Position numbers and translations under genes: made by a program. The notes under the pieces are model-generated. The model was not told the origin of the DNA and made no database searches. It saw nothing but the letters and a program-made list of their open reading frames with translations. Shown here in pieces: positions 52,697 to 62,327 of a stretch of DNA of 64,000 nt. Each line of letters starts with the position of its first letter. Position 1 is the stretch's first letter. Source of the DNA: Cryobacterium arcticum (GTDB taxonomy: Bacteria; Actinomycetota; Actinomycetes; Actinomycetales; Microbacteriaceae); the NCBI RefSeq assembly GCF_003185895.1, contig NZ_QHLY01000009.1, positions 1 to 64,000 on the forward strand, written 5' to 3'.

Positions 52697-53628
52697 GCGT
52701 TGTAGTAGTAGACCCCGGCATGACGTCGACCAACCTGGGCGACCAGATCATCTCAGACGCAGTTCACCGCGAGTTCGTGACTCCGCTGAGCAGTTCAACG
52801 GACGTCGAAGTCATCCCGATGCACGGACCGCTGTCCGATGCATCGCGCGATGCATTGCGTGCCGCTGACGAGGTCGTGGTCTGCGGAACCAACCTGCTGT
52901 CAAACCACATGCGTTTCCGCACCAGCTGGGAGTGGGACCGCGCCGATATCGAACTTGCGAAGGGCAAGTTGACGGTCTTCGGCGCCGGATGGTGGCAATA
53001 CCAGGTCGGTTCGATCGATCCCGTAAGTGCGCGCTGGATGAAGGCAATGTCCGGCGGGCGAACGTGGGGCGTCAGGGACGCCTACTCGGCCAAACGCTTG
53101 GCGGCGGCGGGTGTGGCCTCAGCGCACATCTCCTGTCCCACTCTCTGGAGGGTCCGCGAGCAGCCTTTGCCGTCAACGCAAAAGCGGATCATCGCCACCT
53201 TCACCGACTACAACCAGGACCCGCTCGCCGACCGGCGGCTGATGGACCTGCTCGAGGCCCGGTATGAAGTGCTCTACTGGCCGCAGGGCCCGGGCGACCG
53301 CCGCTATATCGAGTCGATCTCGCCAACCACGCCCACCTTCATAGATGCCAGCCTTGCCGCCTTCGACCACGAGCTGAAGCAGCCGGACACGGCCTATGTC
53401 GGGCTCCGGCTGCACGGCGGCATTCGGGCGCTTCAGTTCGGTGTGCCCAGCCTGATCCTCAGCATCGACAACCGTGCCAGGGAGATCAGCAAATCGGTCG
53501 GGCTGACCGCGCCGTCCAGGCACGCCTTCCGCGACATCGAGCAGGCGCTCGATGGCCAGCCCCCCGTGAGTATCGGGCTTCCCACTGACGCAATCTCCTC
53601 CTGGACCAAGAACTGGAACCTCGCATGA
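52693..53628 (+). CDS. Polysaccharide pyruvyltransferase-family protein (second)
   Basis: 311 residues, ATG overlap with 51566. The N-terminus VVVDPGMTSTNLGDQIISDAV, VVCGTNLLSNHMRF, a middle TWGVRDAYSAKRLAAAGV and YVGLRLHGGIRALQFGVPSLIL follow the PF04230 pattern with the Arg-Leu-His motif. It is divergent from 49318, so it probably has a different acceptor sugar. It is coupled to the short gene at 53625. Confidence 0.78.
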   Translation: MSVVVVDPGMTSTNLGDQIISDAVHREFVTPLSSSTDVEVIPMHGPLSDASRDALRAADEVVVCGTNLLSNHMRFRTSWEWDRADIELAKGKLTVFGAGWWQYQVGSIDPVSARWMKAMSGGRTWGVRDAYSAKRLAAAGVASAHISCPTLWRVREQPLPSTQKRIIATFTDYNQDPLADRRLMDLLEARYEVLYWPQGPGDRRYIESISPTTPTFIDASLAAFDHELKQPDTAYVGLRLHGGIRALQFGVPSLILSIDNRAREISKSVGLTAPSRHAFRDIEQALDGQPPVSIGLPTDAISSWTKNWNLA

Positions 53629-53993
53629 GCAAGCCAACGACCACCCGCACCTCGAGTTCCGTCCTGGCGTGCGCGGTGCCGCGCACCTGGTCTCTGGCCA
53701 CTAGCAGCGCCACCACACTCCGAGACCTGTCCGCGTTCGACTTCGTGCTGGTCTTCAACGCTGACCAGTACCACGACGTCCTCCGGGAGTCGGGTCAGCC
53801 GATCCTCATCACCCGTGACTTCAGCGTCACAGACCGGCGTGGCAAGCTGCGTCTGCGCTTGGGCCGCCTCATCGAACCGTGGCGCCTGCGACGCACGCTG
53901 CTCAATGAAGGGGTGACGCGACTCACCATCGTGCCAGGACCTGGAGCGCTCGCCTACCGGGTCGCTGCCGTTCTCGGTCACGTTCCTGCATAG
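53625..53993 (+). CDS. Short protein of unknown function, possibly truncated
   Basis: 122 residues, ATG overlapping the preceding stop, so it is translationally coupled. No signal, membrane helix or recognised domain is present. FDFVLVFNADQYHDVL and RLTIVPGPGALAYRVAAVLG hint at an alpha/beta fold. It ends just before the point where the operon stops and the strand switches, followed by an inverted repeat, so it may be the surviving N-terminus of a longer gene. An intact small protein is equally possible. Confidence 0.5.
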   Translation: MSKPTTTRTSSSVLACAVPRTWSLATSSATTLRDLSAFDFVLVFNADQYHDVLRESGQPILITRDFSVTDRRGKLRLRLGRLIEPWRLRRTLLNEGVTRLTIVPGPGALAYRVAAVLGHVPA

Positions 53994-54006
53994 GCCGCCA
54001 TCGCGG

Positions 54007-54100
54007 CCGGATGCCTCGTGAGGCCCGACACGTCGAGCGTGCAGAGCGTCTGCGGGCGCGGCGTATCAGGCCCTATATAAGAGGTACGCGAGGCATCCGG
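54007..54100. repeat. Inverted repeat between convergent genes (possible bidirectional terminator)
   Basis: CCGGATGCCTCG (54007-54018) and its exact reverse complement at 54089-54100 enclose 70 bp that include a TATATAAG stretch. It lies in the 117-bp gap between the convergent genes at 53625 and 54111. The wide loop argues against a simple intrinsic terminator. It may instead be the ends of a small remnant element. Confidence 0.5.
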
Positions 54101-54110
54101 TCTTCGGGGC

Positions 54111-55250
54111 TTATTTTGCCTGATGTACAGGCGCCGTTACTGCAGCCTCGTAGTGCTCAGCCAATAGTCTGGCGACGGAGTCGATCGAGAAATCTCGCTT
54201 GATGAGTTCGCGACCGTTGTCGCCCATGCGTCGTGCCAGACCGGTGTCGGTCAGCAACGAATGCATCGCCTGGTTGAGGCTCGCCTGACTGGCATCAATG
54301 ACAATCCCGGCCTCAGCAGCCTCTACGAAGGGCGCCAGCCCGCATGAATCGGTGATGATGACCGGCAGGCCAACGGATAGCGCCTCGAGGACCGACATCG
54401 GGAAGGGTTCGTCGACGGAGGGCAGAACGTAGACGCTGGCCGAGCGCATTCGCTCCACGGTCTCCTCTGGCGGCAAGGCGCCGCTCCAACGAATGCGATC
54501 TCCATAGGGCGATGCCTTGATGCTGTCTTGTACGGCTCTGCCTTCGCCCTCATCCGGTCCCACTAACGCGAATTCCACGTCGTGTGACTGAGCGGCGATA
54601 TGCAGGGCGGCTTCGACGAAATACAGGGGGCGCTTGCGCTTCTGTAGGCGCGCCAGAAACAACGCCTCCCGGCGCCCGGTCGGGTTGGAATCAAGCGGCT
54701 TCGACTCGGGGACTCCGTTGGGGATCCGGCTGACCGCAAGCTGTGAACCGCCGACTTGAGTGAGGTCCTGTTCTTCGCGGGGGGTGAGGGAGAGAATGCG
54801 GCGTGCAGCGCGCAAGACCGGACGGGTCAGGAAGGCGTCGAGGGGGCGCGCGAGCAGTTTGTCGCTCGGGTCGATCATGCCGTGACACTGCAGCACGTAC
54901 GGCACTCCCGCGCGTCGGACGAGCTCGGCAGCCGGCAAGGTGACGAGGTCGCGGGCTAGGTGGATGTGCCAGATGTCGAACTGGTGTGCCTCCCGTCGGA
55001 CGGCGCGAAGAAGACCGGGCGACGACATCCCTGCGAATCCCGCTTTGGGGATTGCCTGCACCGTCGGGAAGAGCCGTACGGGCACCTCGTCGATTTCGGT
55101 CGGCGGGATGCTGAACCCCCGTGTGCCCGCGAAAACCGTCACATCGTGGCCCAACGCGATCAGGGCCTTGGCCTGGTTGACGGCCACACGCACCGGGCCG
55201 CCGTAGGCGCCTTCCGGAGTGACGACGGTAACGATCTGGGCTATGCGCAC
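54111..55250 (-). CDS. Glycosyltransferase family 4
   Basis: 379 residues, GTG start on the minus strand. Acceptor-side loop VVTPEGAYGGPVRVAVNQAKAL; donor domain REALFLARLQKRKRPLYFVEAA, FALVGPDEGEG, IRWSGALPPEETVERM and LPSVDEPFPMSVLEALSVGLPVIITD with the EX7E motif. A typical retaining transferase, oriented opposite to the main locus together with the acetyltransferase at 55290 (39 bp upstream), so these two form a separate minus-strand operon. Confidence 0.9.
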   Translation of the reverse strand: MRIAQIVTVVTPEGAYGGPVRVAVNQAKALIALGHDVTVFAGTRGFSIPPTEIDEVPVRLFPTVQAIPKAGFAGMSSPGLLRAVRREAHQFDIWHIHLARDLVTLPAAELVRRAGVPYVLQCHGMIDPSDKLLARPLDAFLTRPVLRAARRILSLTPREEQDLTQVGGSQLAVSRIPNGVPESKPLDSNPTGRREALFLARLQKRKRPLYFVEAALHIAAQSHDVEFALVGPDEGEGRAVQDSIKASPYGDRIRWSGALPPEETVERMRSASVYVLPSVDEPFPMSVLEALSVGLPVIITDSCGLAPFVEAAEAGIVIDASQASLNQAMHSLLTDTGLARRMGDNGRELIKRDFSIDSVARLLAEHYEAAVTAPVHQAK

Positions 55251-55289
55251 GGGGGCCTCATCAGGGAGTGGTTGTCAGGGACGGCGGGA

Positions 55290-55901
55290 TCAAGTGAAGC
55301 GGAGTCCAAGCGGCCCCGGCTTGTCGGTAGCGCCCCAGATTGTGTTTTCCGGTACGACGCCAGCCACGGTTGTGCCGGGCTGGATGAGGGCAGACGACCC
55401 GATTTCGCTTCCGCCGAGCACGATGCAGCGCGATGTCACCCAGGCGCCGTCGCCGACCCTGATCGGGCGGGTGATCAATGCCATGTCGCGTCGGTGCGCA
55501 TGGCTGCCGGTGGTCAGGAAAGTCTCTTGTGACAGCACGACATCGCTGCCGATGAAGATGTGGTCCTGATTGTGGAACCACACACCCTCGCCTATCCAGG
55601 AACGGTCGCCGACGTGCAATTTCCAGGGAAACTTGACCCGGGTGCGGGGCCGAAAGATGACACCCTCGCCGATCTCAGCACCGAACATGCGGAGGGCACG
55701 GATGCGCAGGGAAGAGCTGATCTGCCAGGCGTTAGTGACCAGAAGCAGTTCCACAATCGCCCACAGGTAAACCTGCACTTTCGGCTTGTCCCAGGCTGCT
55801 TTCTCGCCCGGCGCGTCAGCCAGGTTGATCACCCGAACGTCGTCCGATCGACTTGTTGCCTTGAATCCCACGGAGTCCTCCCCAATTACACGTCCACTCA
55901 C
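55290..55901 (-). CDS. WcaF-like hexapeptide-repeat acetyltransferase
   Basis: 203 residues. A hydrophobic, Trp-containing segment (VQVYLWAIVELLLVTNAWQ) is followed by left-handed beta-helix repeats (FGAEIGEGVIFRPRTRVKFPWKLHVGDRSW, then IGSDVVLSQETFLTTGSH and IRVGDGAWVTSRCIVLGG) with the active-site His in TTGSHAHR. This matches the colanic-acid WcaF group. It likely O-acetylates a sugar of the polymer. GTG 55901 is the start. Confidence 0.88.
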   Translation of the reverse strand: MSGRVIGEDSVGFKATSRSDDVRVINLADAPGEKAAWDKPKVQVYLWAIVELLLVTNAWQISSSLRIRALRMFGAEIGEGVIFRPRTRVKFPWKLHVGDRSWIGEGVWFHNQDHIFIGSDVVLSQETFLTTGSHAHRRDMALITRPIRVGDGAWVTSRCIVLGGSEIGSSALIQPGTTVAGVVPENTIWGATDKPGPLGLRFT

Positions 55902-56189
55902 ATTGTGTCGCCTCTGTGCCCCGTCTGGGGTGCACGGGGTGCAACGGTGGTGGTTTTAACGTGCCGGAAACCCGCAATTTACCGTCCCGACGTCCCTCCA
56001 TTGGGGACGGGCCGTTCGCATGGCTAGGCTGAGATCTCAAACCGCGACTGTCACCCGGATGGGTGTGACCCGATTGGGGACCGCGGACGAACGACTTCGA
56101 TCCATTTGGGGGAATCTCGTGAAAATCAGCCTCTCCGGGTGCGTGTCGCCCCCGGCGCGCCACCCCGTGATCAAGGAAGCACCACCACA
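55902..56189. promoter_or_regulatory. Divergent intergenic region with hairpin
   Basis: 288 bp between the acetyltransferase (minus) and the next glycosyltransferase (plus). CCGTCCC (55982-55988) pairs with GGGACGG (56004-56010) across a 15-nt loop, and GTCACCC...GGGTGTGAC near 56048-56068 is an imperfect palindrome. Both promoters presumably lie here. No confident -10/-35 boxes or small gene were seen. Confidence 0.4.
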
Positions 56190-57479
56190 GTGACCCGTGT
56201 CGACATTGCGCAGCCATCCATCGGTGAAGCCGGAAACCATGCACTGAAGGTGCTCGTCATCGGACTGAACTACGCCCCAGAGACAACGGGCATCTCGCCG
56301 TACACCAGCGCATTCGCGCGCGGTCTCGCCCACCGCGACGTGAAGGTGTCTGCCCTCACGGCGCATCCGCACTACCCCGAATGGAAGATCCACGATGGGT
56401 ATGGTCGATGGACGGTCTCCGACATCATCGACGGGGTGCCGGTCACCCGCTTGCGACATTACGTGCCCGCCAATCCGGGTGGCGTCAACCGGCTGGTGTC
56501 GGAGCTCTCCTTCGGCTTTCGGCTCCTGTTCGCGCGGTGGGGGCGCCCGGATGTTGTCGTCATGGTCTCCCCGGCGCTGTTTTCCACGGCCATCGCAATG
56601 CTCCGTGCCCGACTTGGTTTCAACCGGCCTGTTGTGAACGTGTGGGTGCAGGACATCTACAGCCTCGGTATTACTGAGACCGGGATGGGGAACGGGCCCG
56701 TGGCGAAGCTCATCACCTGGGTTGAAAAGACCACCCTCAAAGCCGCGTCAGGTGTTGTAGTGATCCACGACCGCTTCGGCGAGCACCTGAGTCGGCGCCT
56801 CGGCGTCGACCCGGCACGCATCGAGGTTGTGCGCAACTGGACCCATCTGGACGCGGCCGCTCCGACGGACGTTGCCGCTACCCGGGCTCACCACCGATGG
56901 CCGGATGATGAAACTGTCGTGCTGCACGCCGGCAACATGGGTGTGAAGCAGGGTCTTGAGAACGTTGTGCACGCGGCCCGCCTCGCCGACGAACAAAACC
57001 TCCCAGTGCGCTTCGTGCTGATGGGGAACGGTAGTCAGCGTGATGAACTCCAGGCCATGGGTTCGGCCATCACGCGGCTTCAGTTCATCGGATCCCTTGA
57101 CGACGCGGGATTCCAGGCTGCGCTTGCAGCTGCAGACGTGCTGCTCGTGAACGAGAAGCCCGGTGTGTCCGAGATGGCAGTGCCCAGCAAGCTCACGTCG
57201 TACTTCAACGCCGCCCGCCCTGTCATTGGGGCCACCGACCCGGAGGGGCTCACCGCCAGCGAGATCGAAGCGGCCGGCGGCGGCAGGATTGTGCTGGCCG
57301 GCGACCCTCAGGCGCTCCTGGACGCGGCCCTCGCTCTCGGTTCTGATCCTGACCTCGCCCGCACCTTGGGCGAGAGCGGGTTCAGGTACCGCACCGACGT
57401 ACTCGGTGAGACTGCGGCCATCGACAAGTTCACGAGCTGGCTACGCAGGCTCGTGACCCGCACCAGCACTCGCCGATGA
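56190..57479 (+). CDS. WcaI-like glycosyltransferase (family 4)
   Basis: 429 residues from GTG 56190 (AAGGAAG at 56173-56179); a TTG at 56106 would add 28 unconvincing residues. The N-terminus VLVIGLNYAPETTGISPYTSAF, LTAHPHYPEWKIHDGYG and VNVWVQDIYSLGI are typical of WcaI (colanic acid) transferases. The donor domain has VVLHAGNMGVKQGLENVVHAARL and SEMAVPSKLTSYFNAARPVI. Its presence with gmd, fcl and a WcaF-like protein suggests a fucose-containing polymer. Confidence 0.88.
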   Translation: MTRVDIAQPSIGEAGNHALKVLVIGLNYAPETTGISPYTSAFARGLAHRDVKVSALTAHPHYPEWKIHDGYGRWTVSDIIDGVPVTRLRHYVPANPGGVNRLVSELSFGFRLLFARWGRPDVVVMVSPALFSTAIAMLRARLGFNRPVVNVWVQDIYSLGITETGMGNGPVAKLITWVEKTTLKAASGVVVIHDRFGEHLSRRLGVDPARIEVVRNWTHLDAAAPTDVAATRAHHRWPDDETVVLHAGNMGVKQGLENVVHAARLADEQNLPVRFVLMGNGSQRDELQAMGSAITRLQFIGSLDDAGFQAALAAADVLLVNEKPGVSEMAVPSKLTSYFNAARPVIGATDPEGLTASEIEAAGGGRIVLAGDPQALLDAALALGSDPDLARTLGESGFRYRTDVLGETAAIDKFTSWLRRLVTRTSTRR

Positions 57480-57608
57480 CACATTCGGGTACCCCCCGTT
57501 TGCGTCACCGCATCCGAATCCATATGCTCAGCCTTGTAGCGAAACAGCCCGGCATCGACGACGGACGTCATGTCCGATCGCTGTTGCCCGACACCCTTGG
57601 GGGATCAA

Positions 57609-58640
57609 TTGACTAAGCGCGCGCTCATCACCGGAATCACCGGTCAGGACGGTTCCTACCTGGCTGAGCTTCTGCTCGCCAAGGGCTACGAGGTGCACGG
57701 TTTGATCCGTCGCGCGTCGACCTTCAATACCTCCCGCATCGACCACCTCTACGTGGACCCGCACGACCCGACCGCCAAGCTGTTCCTGCACTACGGTGAC
57801 CTCTCGGACGGCTCCCGGCTGGTCACCTTGCTGGCCGAGATTCAGCCCGACGAGGTCTACAACCTGGCGGCGCAGTCGCACGTGCGGGTGTCGTTCGACG
57901 AGCCTGAGCACACCGGCGACACCACCGGCATGGGCACCATCCGGCTGCTCGAGGCTGTGCGCATGGCCGGCATCCACCCGCGGTTCTACCAAGCGTCGAG
58001 CTCAGAGATGTTCGGGGCAACCCCGCCGCCGCAGAACGAAGAAACCCCGTTCTACCCGCGCTCCCCGTACGGCGCGGCGAAGGTCTACTCCTACTGGGTG
58101 ACCAAGAACTACCGTGAGGCGTACGACATGTTCGCAGTCAACGGCATCCTGTTCAACCACGAGTCGCCTCGTCGTGGCGAGACGTTCGTGACGCGCAAGA
58201 TCACCCGCGCTGTCGCGGCGATCAAGGCCGGCACGCAGGAGCACGTGTACCTGGGCAACCTGGACTCGATCCGGGACTGGGGTTACGCCGCCGAATACGT
58301 CGAGGGCATGTGGCGGATGCTGCAGGCCGACGAGCCCGACGACTTCGTGCTCGCCACCGGTGGCAACTTCACCGTGCGGGACTTCGTGGAGACCTCCTTC
58401 AGCCACGCCGGACTCGACTGGGAAGAGCACGTGCGTTTCGACGAGCGTTACCTGCGCCCGACCGAGGTTGATGCGCTGGTCGGGGACGCCTCCAAGGCGC
58501 AGGACAAGCTGGGCTGGAAGGCCGAGGTCGACACCGCCGAACTGGCCCGGATCATGGTCGACGCCGACATTGCGGCGTTGGAGCACTCGGGTCGTCCCTG
58601 GATCGACGAGGTCAAGCTGACCAGCTGGGGAACCAAGTAG
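57609..58640 (+). CDS. gmd: GDP-mannose 4,6-dehydratase
   Basis: 343 residues, start TTG 57609 behind TTGGGGGA. Converts GDP-mannose to GDP-4-keto-6-deoxymannose. NADP motif [20 protein letters not shown], the signature [15 protein letters not shown], catalytic YxxxK ([12 protein letters not shown]) and [20 protein letters not shown] are complete. It is followed after 2 bp by fcl, giving the GDP-L-fucose pathway. Confidence 0.96.
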   Translation: MTKRALITGITGQDGSYLAELLLAKGYEVHGLIRRASTFNTSRIDHLYVDPHDPTAKLFLHYGDLSDGSRLVTLLAEIQPDEVYNLAAQSHVRVSFDEPEHTGDTTGMGTIRLLEAVRMAGIHPRFYQASSSEMFGATPPPQNEETPFYPRSPYGAAKVYSYWVTKNYREAYDMFAVNGILFNHESPRRGETFVTRKITRAVAAIKAGTQEHVYLGNLDSIRDWGYAAEYVEGMWRMLQADEPDDFVLATGGNFTVRDFVETSFSHAGLDWEEHVRFDERYLRPTEVDALVGDASKAQDKLGWKAEVDTAELARIMVDADIAALEHSGRPWIDEVKLTSWGTK

Positions 58641-58642
58641 CC

Positions 58643-59638
58643 ATGACCGACCCTCTCGTTGACGACCGCGACCAAGTCGACTTCACCCCGGCGGCCCTGG
58701 ACCGGGACGCCCGGTTCTACGTCGCCGGGCACCGCGGCCTCGTCGGCTCCGCCATTTGGCGGCGCCTGGAAGCGGAAGGCTTCACCGACGTCGTCGGTCG
58801 CAGCTCGGCCGAGCTGGACCTCAAAGACCGCGACGCGGTATTCGCGTTTTTCGCCGAGACCACACCGCGGTACGTCGTGCTCGCCGCGGCGAAGGTCGGC
58901 GGCATCCTGGCCAACAGCACCTACCCGGTGGACTTCCTCAGCGATAACCTGCGCATCCAGGTGAACGTGCTCGACGCGGCGTTGAAGTATGGCGTCGAGC
59001 GGGTACTGTTCCTCGGTTCGTCGTGCATCTACCCGCGGCTGGCCGCGCAACCGATCCGCGAGGATACGTTGCTGACCGGCCACCTCGAGCCCACCAACGA
59101 CGCGTACGCGATCGCGAAGATCGCCGGCATTCTGCAGATCCAAGCGATCCGCCGCCAGTACGGACTGCCGTGGATCTCGGCGATGCCGACGAACCTGTAC
59201 GGACCGGGCGACAATTTCTCGCCCAAGGGATCGCACGTGCTGCCGGCATTGATTCGCCGCTACGACGAGGCCGCGCAATCCGGTGCGGGCAGTGTCACAA
59301 ACTGGGGCACCGGCACGCCCAGGCGGGAGTTCCTGCACGTGGACGACATGGCCGAGGCCTGCCTACACCTGCTCGAGAACTACGACGGACCCGAGCAGGT
59401 GAACGTGGGCACCGGCACCGACGTCACCATTCGCGAGATCGCGGAGACCATCGGCCGGGTCGTGGGTTTCACCGGCGAGACCGAGTGGGACACCGACAAG
59501 CCCGATGGCACGCCGCAGAAACTCCTTGACGTGAGCAAGCTCGCCGACGCCGGCTGGACGGCGAAGATCGGCCTCGAAGAGGGCCTGCGCAGCACCGTGC
59601 AGTGGTACCGGGACCACGCGCACAGCCTGCGAGAGTAG
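58643..59638 (+). CDS. fcl: GDP-L-fucose synthase
   Basis: 331 residues, ATG 58643. Epimerises and reduces the Gmd product to GDP-L-fucose. The Rossmann motif is FYVAGHRGLVGSAIWRRLEA, catalytic Ser in LGSSCIYPR, YxxxK as DAYAIAKIAG, and NLYGPGDNFSPKGSHVLPALI is characteristic. An N-terminal ~25-residue acidic extension precedes the core. It is the second enzyme of the gmd-fcl pair. Confidence 0.96.
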   Translation: MTDPLVDDRDQVDFTPAALDRDARFYVAGHRGLVGSAIWRRLEAEGFTDVVGRSSAELDLKDRDAVFAFFAETTPRYVVLAAAKVGGILANSTYPVDFLSDNLRIQVNVLDAALKYGVERVLFLGSSCIYPRLAAQPIREDTLLTGHLEPTNDAYAIAKIAGILQIQAIRRQYGLPWISAMPTNLYGPGDNFSPKGSHVLPALIRRYDEAAQSGAGSVTNWGTGTPRREFLHVDDMAEACLHLLENYDGPEQVNVGTGTDVTIREIAETIGRVVGFTGETEWDTDKPDGTPQKLLDVSKLADAGWTAKIGLEEGLRSTVQWYRDHAHSLRE

Positions 59639-59641
59639 GCG

Positions 59642-61450
59642 ATGGAACCCACTCCCGCAACACGACCGCGCGGACGTGCCCGGCAGCGTGCCCGTAATGG
59701 CCGCAAGAGGGCCGTGTTGTCCGCGGTGGTAGTGGTGCTCGTGCTGGCGGTGGGACTGGTTGCGTGGGTGGGCGTGCGGGCGGCACTCGCGCGCGGCGAA
59801 CTGGAATCGGCAATACCCCTGGCAGGCACCATGCAGCGTCAGGTGGTCGCGGGCGATGGTGAGGCGGCGCGGGCCACGGGCCTGGAGCTGGCTGAGCGTG
59901 CCTCCTCCGCTGCCACTCTCACCAGCGACCCGGTCTGGCGTGCGTTCGAGGGGATTCCCGCCCTGGGCCGCAACCTTGCGGTCGTGCGGCAGCTAGCGGG
60001 CGTCGTCGACGACCTGGCCAGAGATGGCATCTCGCCACTGGCCGATGTGGCGGGCGGAATATCGGTTGATGACTTCCGACCGGTCGACGGTGTGATTGAC
60101 GTACAACCGTTGGTCGACGCGCAGCCCGCGATCGCGGCTGCCGCGGCAGCAATCCTGACCGCCCAGGACCATATCAGCGCCATCGATACAGACGACACTC
60201 TCAGCGAGGTGTCTGGCGCCGTCGGGCGGCTCGGTTCCGCGGTCGATGAAGCCGCGTTGTCTATCGACGCGGTTGATAAGGCGGTGCGCATCATTCCGGC
60301 GATGTTGGGTGCGAGTGGTCCGCGAAACTACGCAGTACTGTTTCAAAATCCCGCTGAGCTGCGGTCGACTGGTGGGATTGTAGGTGCCGTGGCCTTGATC
60401 CACACGGAGAACGGCGTACTCCAGCTCACTCAGCAGGCACCTGGTGCGAGCTTCCTCAGGAAGTCGCAGTCGGTTCTCGAGCTGCCAGGAGACACACGAA
60501 ATCTGTATAGCGACAGAACCGGCCAGTACATGCTCAACGTAGGGCTCACGCCCAATTTTCCGCTATCCGCCCGGCTCGCCCAGGAGATGTGGCGCCTGCA
60601 ATTCGGGGTGCAGGTTGACGGCGTCCTGTCGATTGACCCGGTCGCCCTGGGTTACATCCTTGCTGCAACCGGGCCGATCACCCTTCCCAGCGGGGACGTT
60701 CTCAACTCAGACAATGCGGTCAGTCTGCTCCTCACCGATGTCTATCAGCGGTATTCGGAGCCTTCCGATCAGGATGCATTCTTTGCTTCTGCTGCGGTTG
60801 CAGTGTTCTCGGCCGTTGCCGGCGGCGATGTCGACCCGGTCAAACTGATCACGGCACTGGGCCAGGCCGGAAATGAGCGTCGGGTGTTGGTGTGGAGCGC
60901 GGCAGAAGCAGAGCAAGCCGTGTTGGCGCCTACTACCCTCGCTGGAGCACTGCCCGTCAGTGACACGACTACGCAGCGCTTCGGGCTGTACCTGAACGAT
61001 GCGACCGGCGCCAAGATGGGCACGTACCTTGCGGTCGACACGAGCGTTGGTCAGGCGAGTTGCCGCGCCGATAGGCGCCCGAACTATTCGGTGGAGGTCA
61101 CACTCACCAACACGGCACCGGCCGACGCAGCCACCGTCCTACCGAGATATGTGACCGGTGGGGGAGAGTACGGGGTGGCACCCGGAAACGTGAAAACCAT
61201 AGTTTCCGCTTACGCCGCACCAGCTCTGCAGAATCTGGGACTCACTCAGGACGGCCAGAAGGTGCCGTATCTACCCGCAACCGACGACGGCTACCAGGTA
61301 AGCGCGCTCACCGTGGATCTGGCACCCGGCCAGAGCACAGTCGTGCGCTACAACTGGCTGGGACCGGAGTCATTCAGCGGTGACATTGAGTTGCAAATGA
61401 CACCCGTAATTCACAGAAATGAAACAAACAAACTGGATATCAGCTGTTAA
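59642..61450 (+). CDS. DUF4012 domain membrane-anchored protein
   Basis: 602 residues, ATG 3 bp after the fcl stop. A basic cytoplasmic N-terminus, one helix (AVLSAVVVVLVLAVGLVAWVGV), then a large extracellular region with NYAVLFQNPAELRSTGGIVGAVALI, the hallmark of DUF4012 (weakly LCP/LytR-related). Such proteins occur in actinobacterial polysaccharide loci and may take part in attaching polymers to the wall. That role is inferred. The downstream stretch is somewhat less GC-rich than the gmd-fcl pair. Confidence 0.85.
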   Translation: MEPTPATRPRGRARQRARNGRKRAVLSAVVVVLVLAVGLVAWVGVRAALARGELESAIPLAGTMQRQVVAGDGEAARATGLELAERASSAATLTSDPVWRAFEGIPALGRNLAVVRQLAGVVDDLARDGISPLADVAGGISVDDFRPVDGVIDVQPLVDAQPAIAAAAAAILTAQDHISAIDTDDTLSEVSGAVGRLGSAVDEAALSIDAVDKAVRIIPAMLGASGPRNYAVLFQNPAELRSTGGIVGAVALIHTENGVLQLTQQAPGASFLRKSQSVLELPGDTRNLYSDRTGQYMLNVGLTPNFPLSARLAQEMWRLQFGVQVDGVLSIDPVALGYILAATGPITLPSGDVLNSDNAVSLLLTDVYQRYSEPSDQDAFFASAAVAVFSAVAGGDVDPVKLITALGQAGNERRVLVWSAAEAEQAVLAPTTLAGALPVSDTTTQRFGLYLNDATGAKMGTYLAVDTSVGQASCRADRRPNYSVEVTLTNTAPADAATVLPRYVTGGGEYGVAPGNVKTIVSAYAAPALQNLGLTQDGQKVPYLPATDDGYQVSALTVDLAPGQSTVVRYNWLGPESFSGDIELQMTPVIHRNETNKLDISC

Positions 61451-61548
61451 CGTCCCCTAGTGTGGGGGTAGCCCCTTTTGGGGGCCAGCTTCATTCGAAG
61501 CAAAGCCAGTGTCGGCAAATTCATTGCACATCAGCAGGGGGTACCTCC
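61451..61548 (+). promoter_or_regulatory. Leader of the LPXTG-type surface protein, with alternative hairpins
   Basis: 98 bp. CCCC/GGGG blocks (CGTCCCCTAGTGTGGGGG and GCCCCTTTTGGGGGC, 61452-61485) can form mutually exclusive short hairpins, which may end transcription of the DUF4012 gene or regulate the next one. AGGGGG at 61536-61541 is the ribosome-binding site for ATG 61549. Confidence 0.35.
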
Positions 61549-62109
61549 ATGTTCAAAAAGTCCTTAGCGGCAATCGCTCTCGCGGTTCTCGCAATTTTCG
61601 CAGTTCCGGCCGCGGCTAACGCCGCCGGCTACGTTCCGGTCGGCAACATCACCGTCTCCGGTGCTGTTACTCCCGGTAGCGTCGTCACCGTCAGCTTCAC
61701 CGACGGGTCCTTCACCCCGGGCGAAGACGTTTCCTTCACTCTTACCGGTGAGAACGCAGTCGGCGCCACTCTCGCGACCTTCAAGTCCGTCGTGAACTCG
61801 CAGAGCCTCGTAAAGACCGCGAGCGACACCGGCGCGGTCTCGCTCGACGTGAAGCTCCCGACCGATGCGACCGGTACCTACACGGTCACCGCAACCGGCC
61901 TCACCTCCGGCACCGTTGGTACCGCGTCGCTCACCGTCGGTTCGGCTGACGCCGGTACCGGTTCATCTGACTCGGCTGCAGGCGGCCTCGCCAGCACCGG
62001 TTACAACACCCCGATGCTCGCCATCTGGGGTGCAGCCGGCGCGCTGCTCCTCGGTGTTGCACTGGTCGTCGTGCTCGGCGTCGTTCGCCGCCAGCGCGCA
62101 ACCGCCTAA
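61549..62109 (+). CDS. Small LPXTG-like cell-wall-anchored surface protein
   Basis: 186 residues. Signal peptide (MFKKSLAAIALAVLAIFAVPAAANAA), an Ig-like beta-sandwich domain (GNITVSGAVTPGSVVTVSF onward), a Ser/Ala/Gly linker and a C-terminal sorting signal LASTG, hydrophobic helix and RRQRATA tail. LAXTG is a common actinobacterial variant of LPXTG for class-E-type sortases. AT-richer codons at the N-terminus and a strong terminator after the gene suggest an abundantly expressed monocistronic unit. Confidence 0.82.
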   Translation: MFKKSLAAIALAVLAIFAVPAAANAAGYVPVGNITVSGAVTPGSVVTVSFTDGSFTPGEDVSFTLTGENAVGATLATFKSVVNSQSLVKTASDTGAVSLDVKLPTDATGTYTVTATGLTSGTVGTASLTVGSADAGTGSSDSAAGGLASTGYNTPMLAIWGAAGALLLGVALVVVLGVVRRQRATA

Positions 62110-62186
62110 CTCACATCCCGAGTTCCGCTAGAGGCAACATCTTCCGACACTGTGTGAAGTTGCTAGCCAGGATGTAGAGCGTTAGG

Positions 62187-62219
62187 AAAGGCCCCGGACA
62201 CAGTCCGGGGCCTTTTCTT
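62187..62219 (+). terminator. Intrinsic terminator after the surface protein
   Basis: AAAGGCCCCGGAC (62187-62199) pairs perfectly with GTCCGGGGCCTTT (62203-62215) over a 3-nt loop, and the stem runs into TTTTCTT. A textbook Rho-independent terminator, the clearest in the window. Confidence 0.93.
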
Positions 62220-62327
62220 AAGAAGAAATGCAATTACTGGGACGCGCAGGACGCTGCCCAACCACCAATCGTCGCCAACCGAGCAGCCCAGACGCTGCCG
62301 GTAGGCTTGTCTTATGGGGATCCAACT

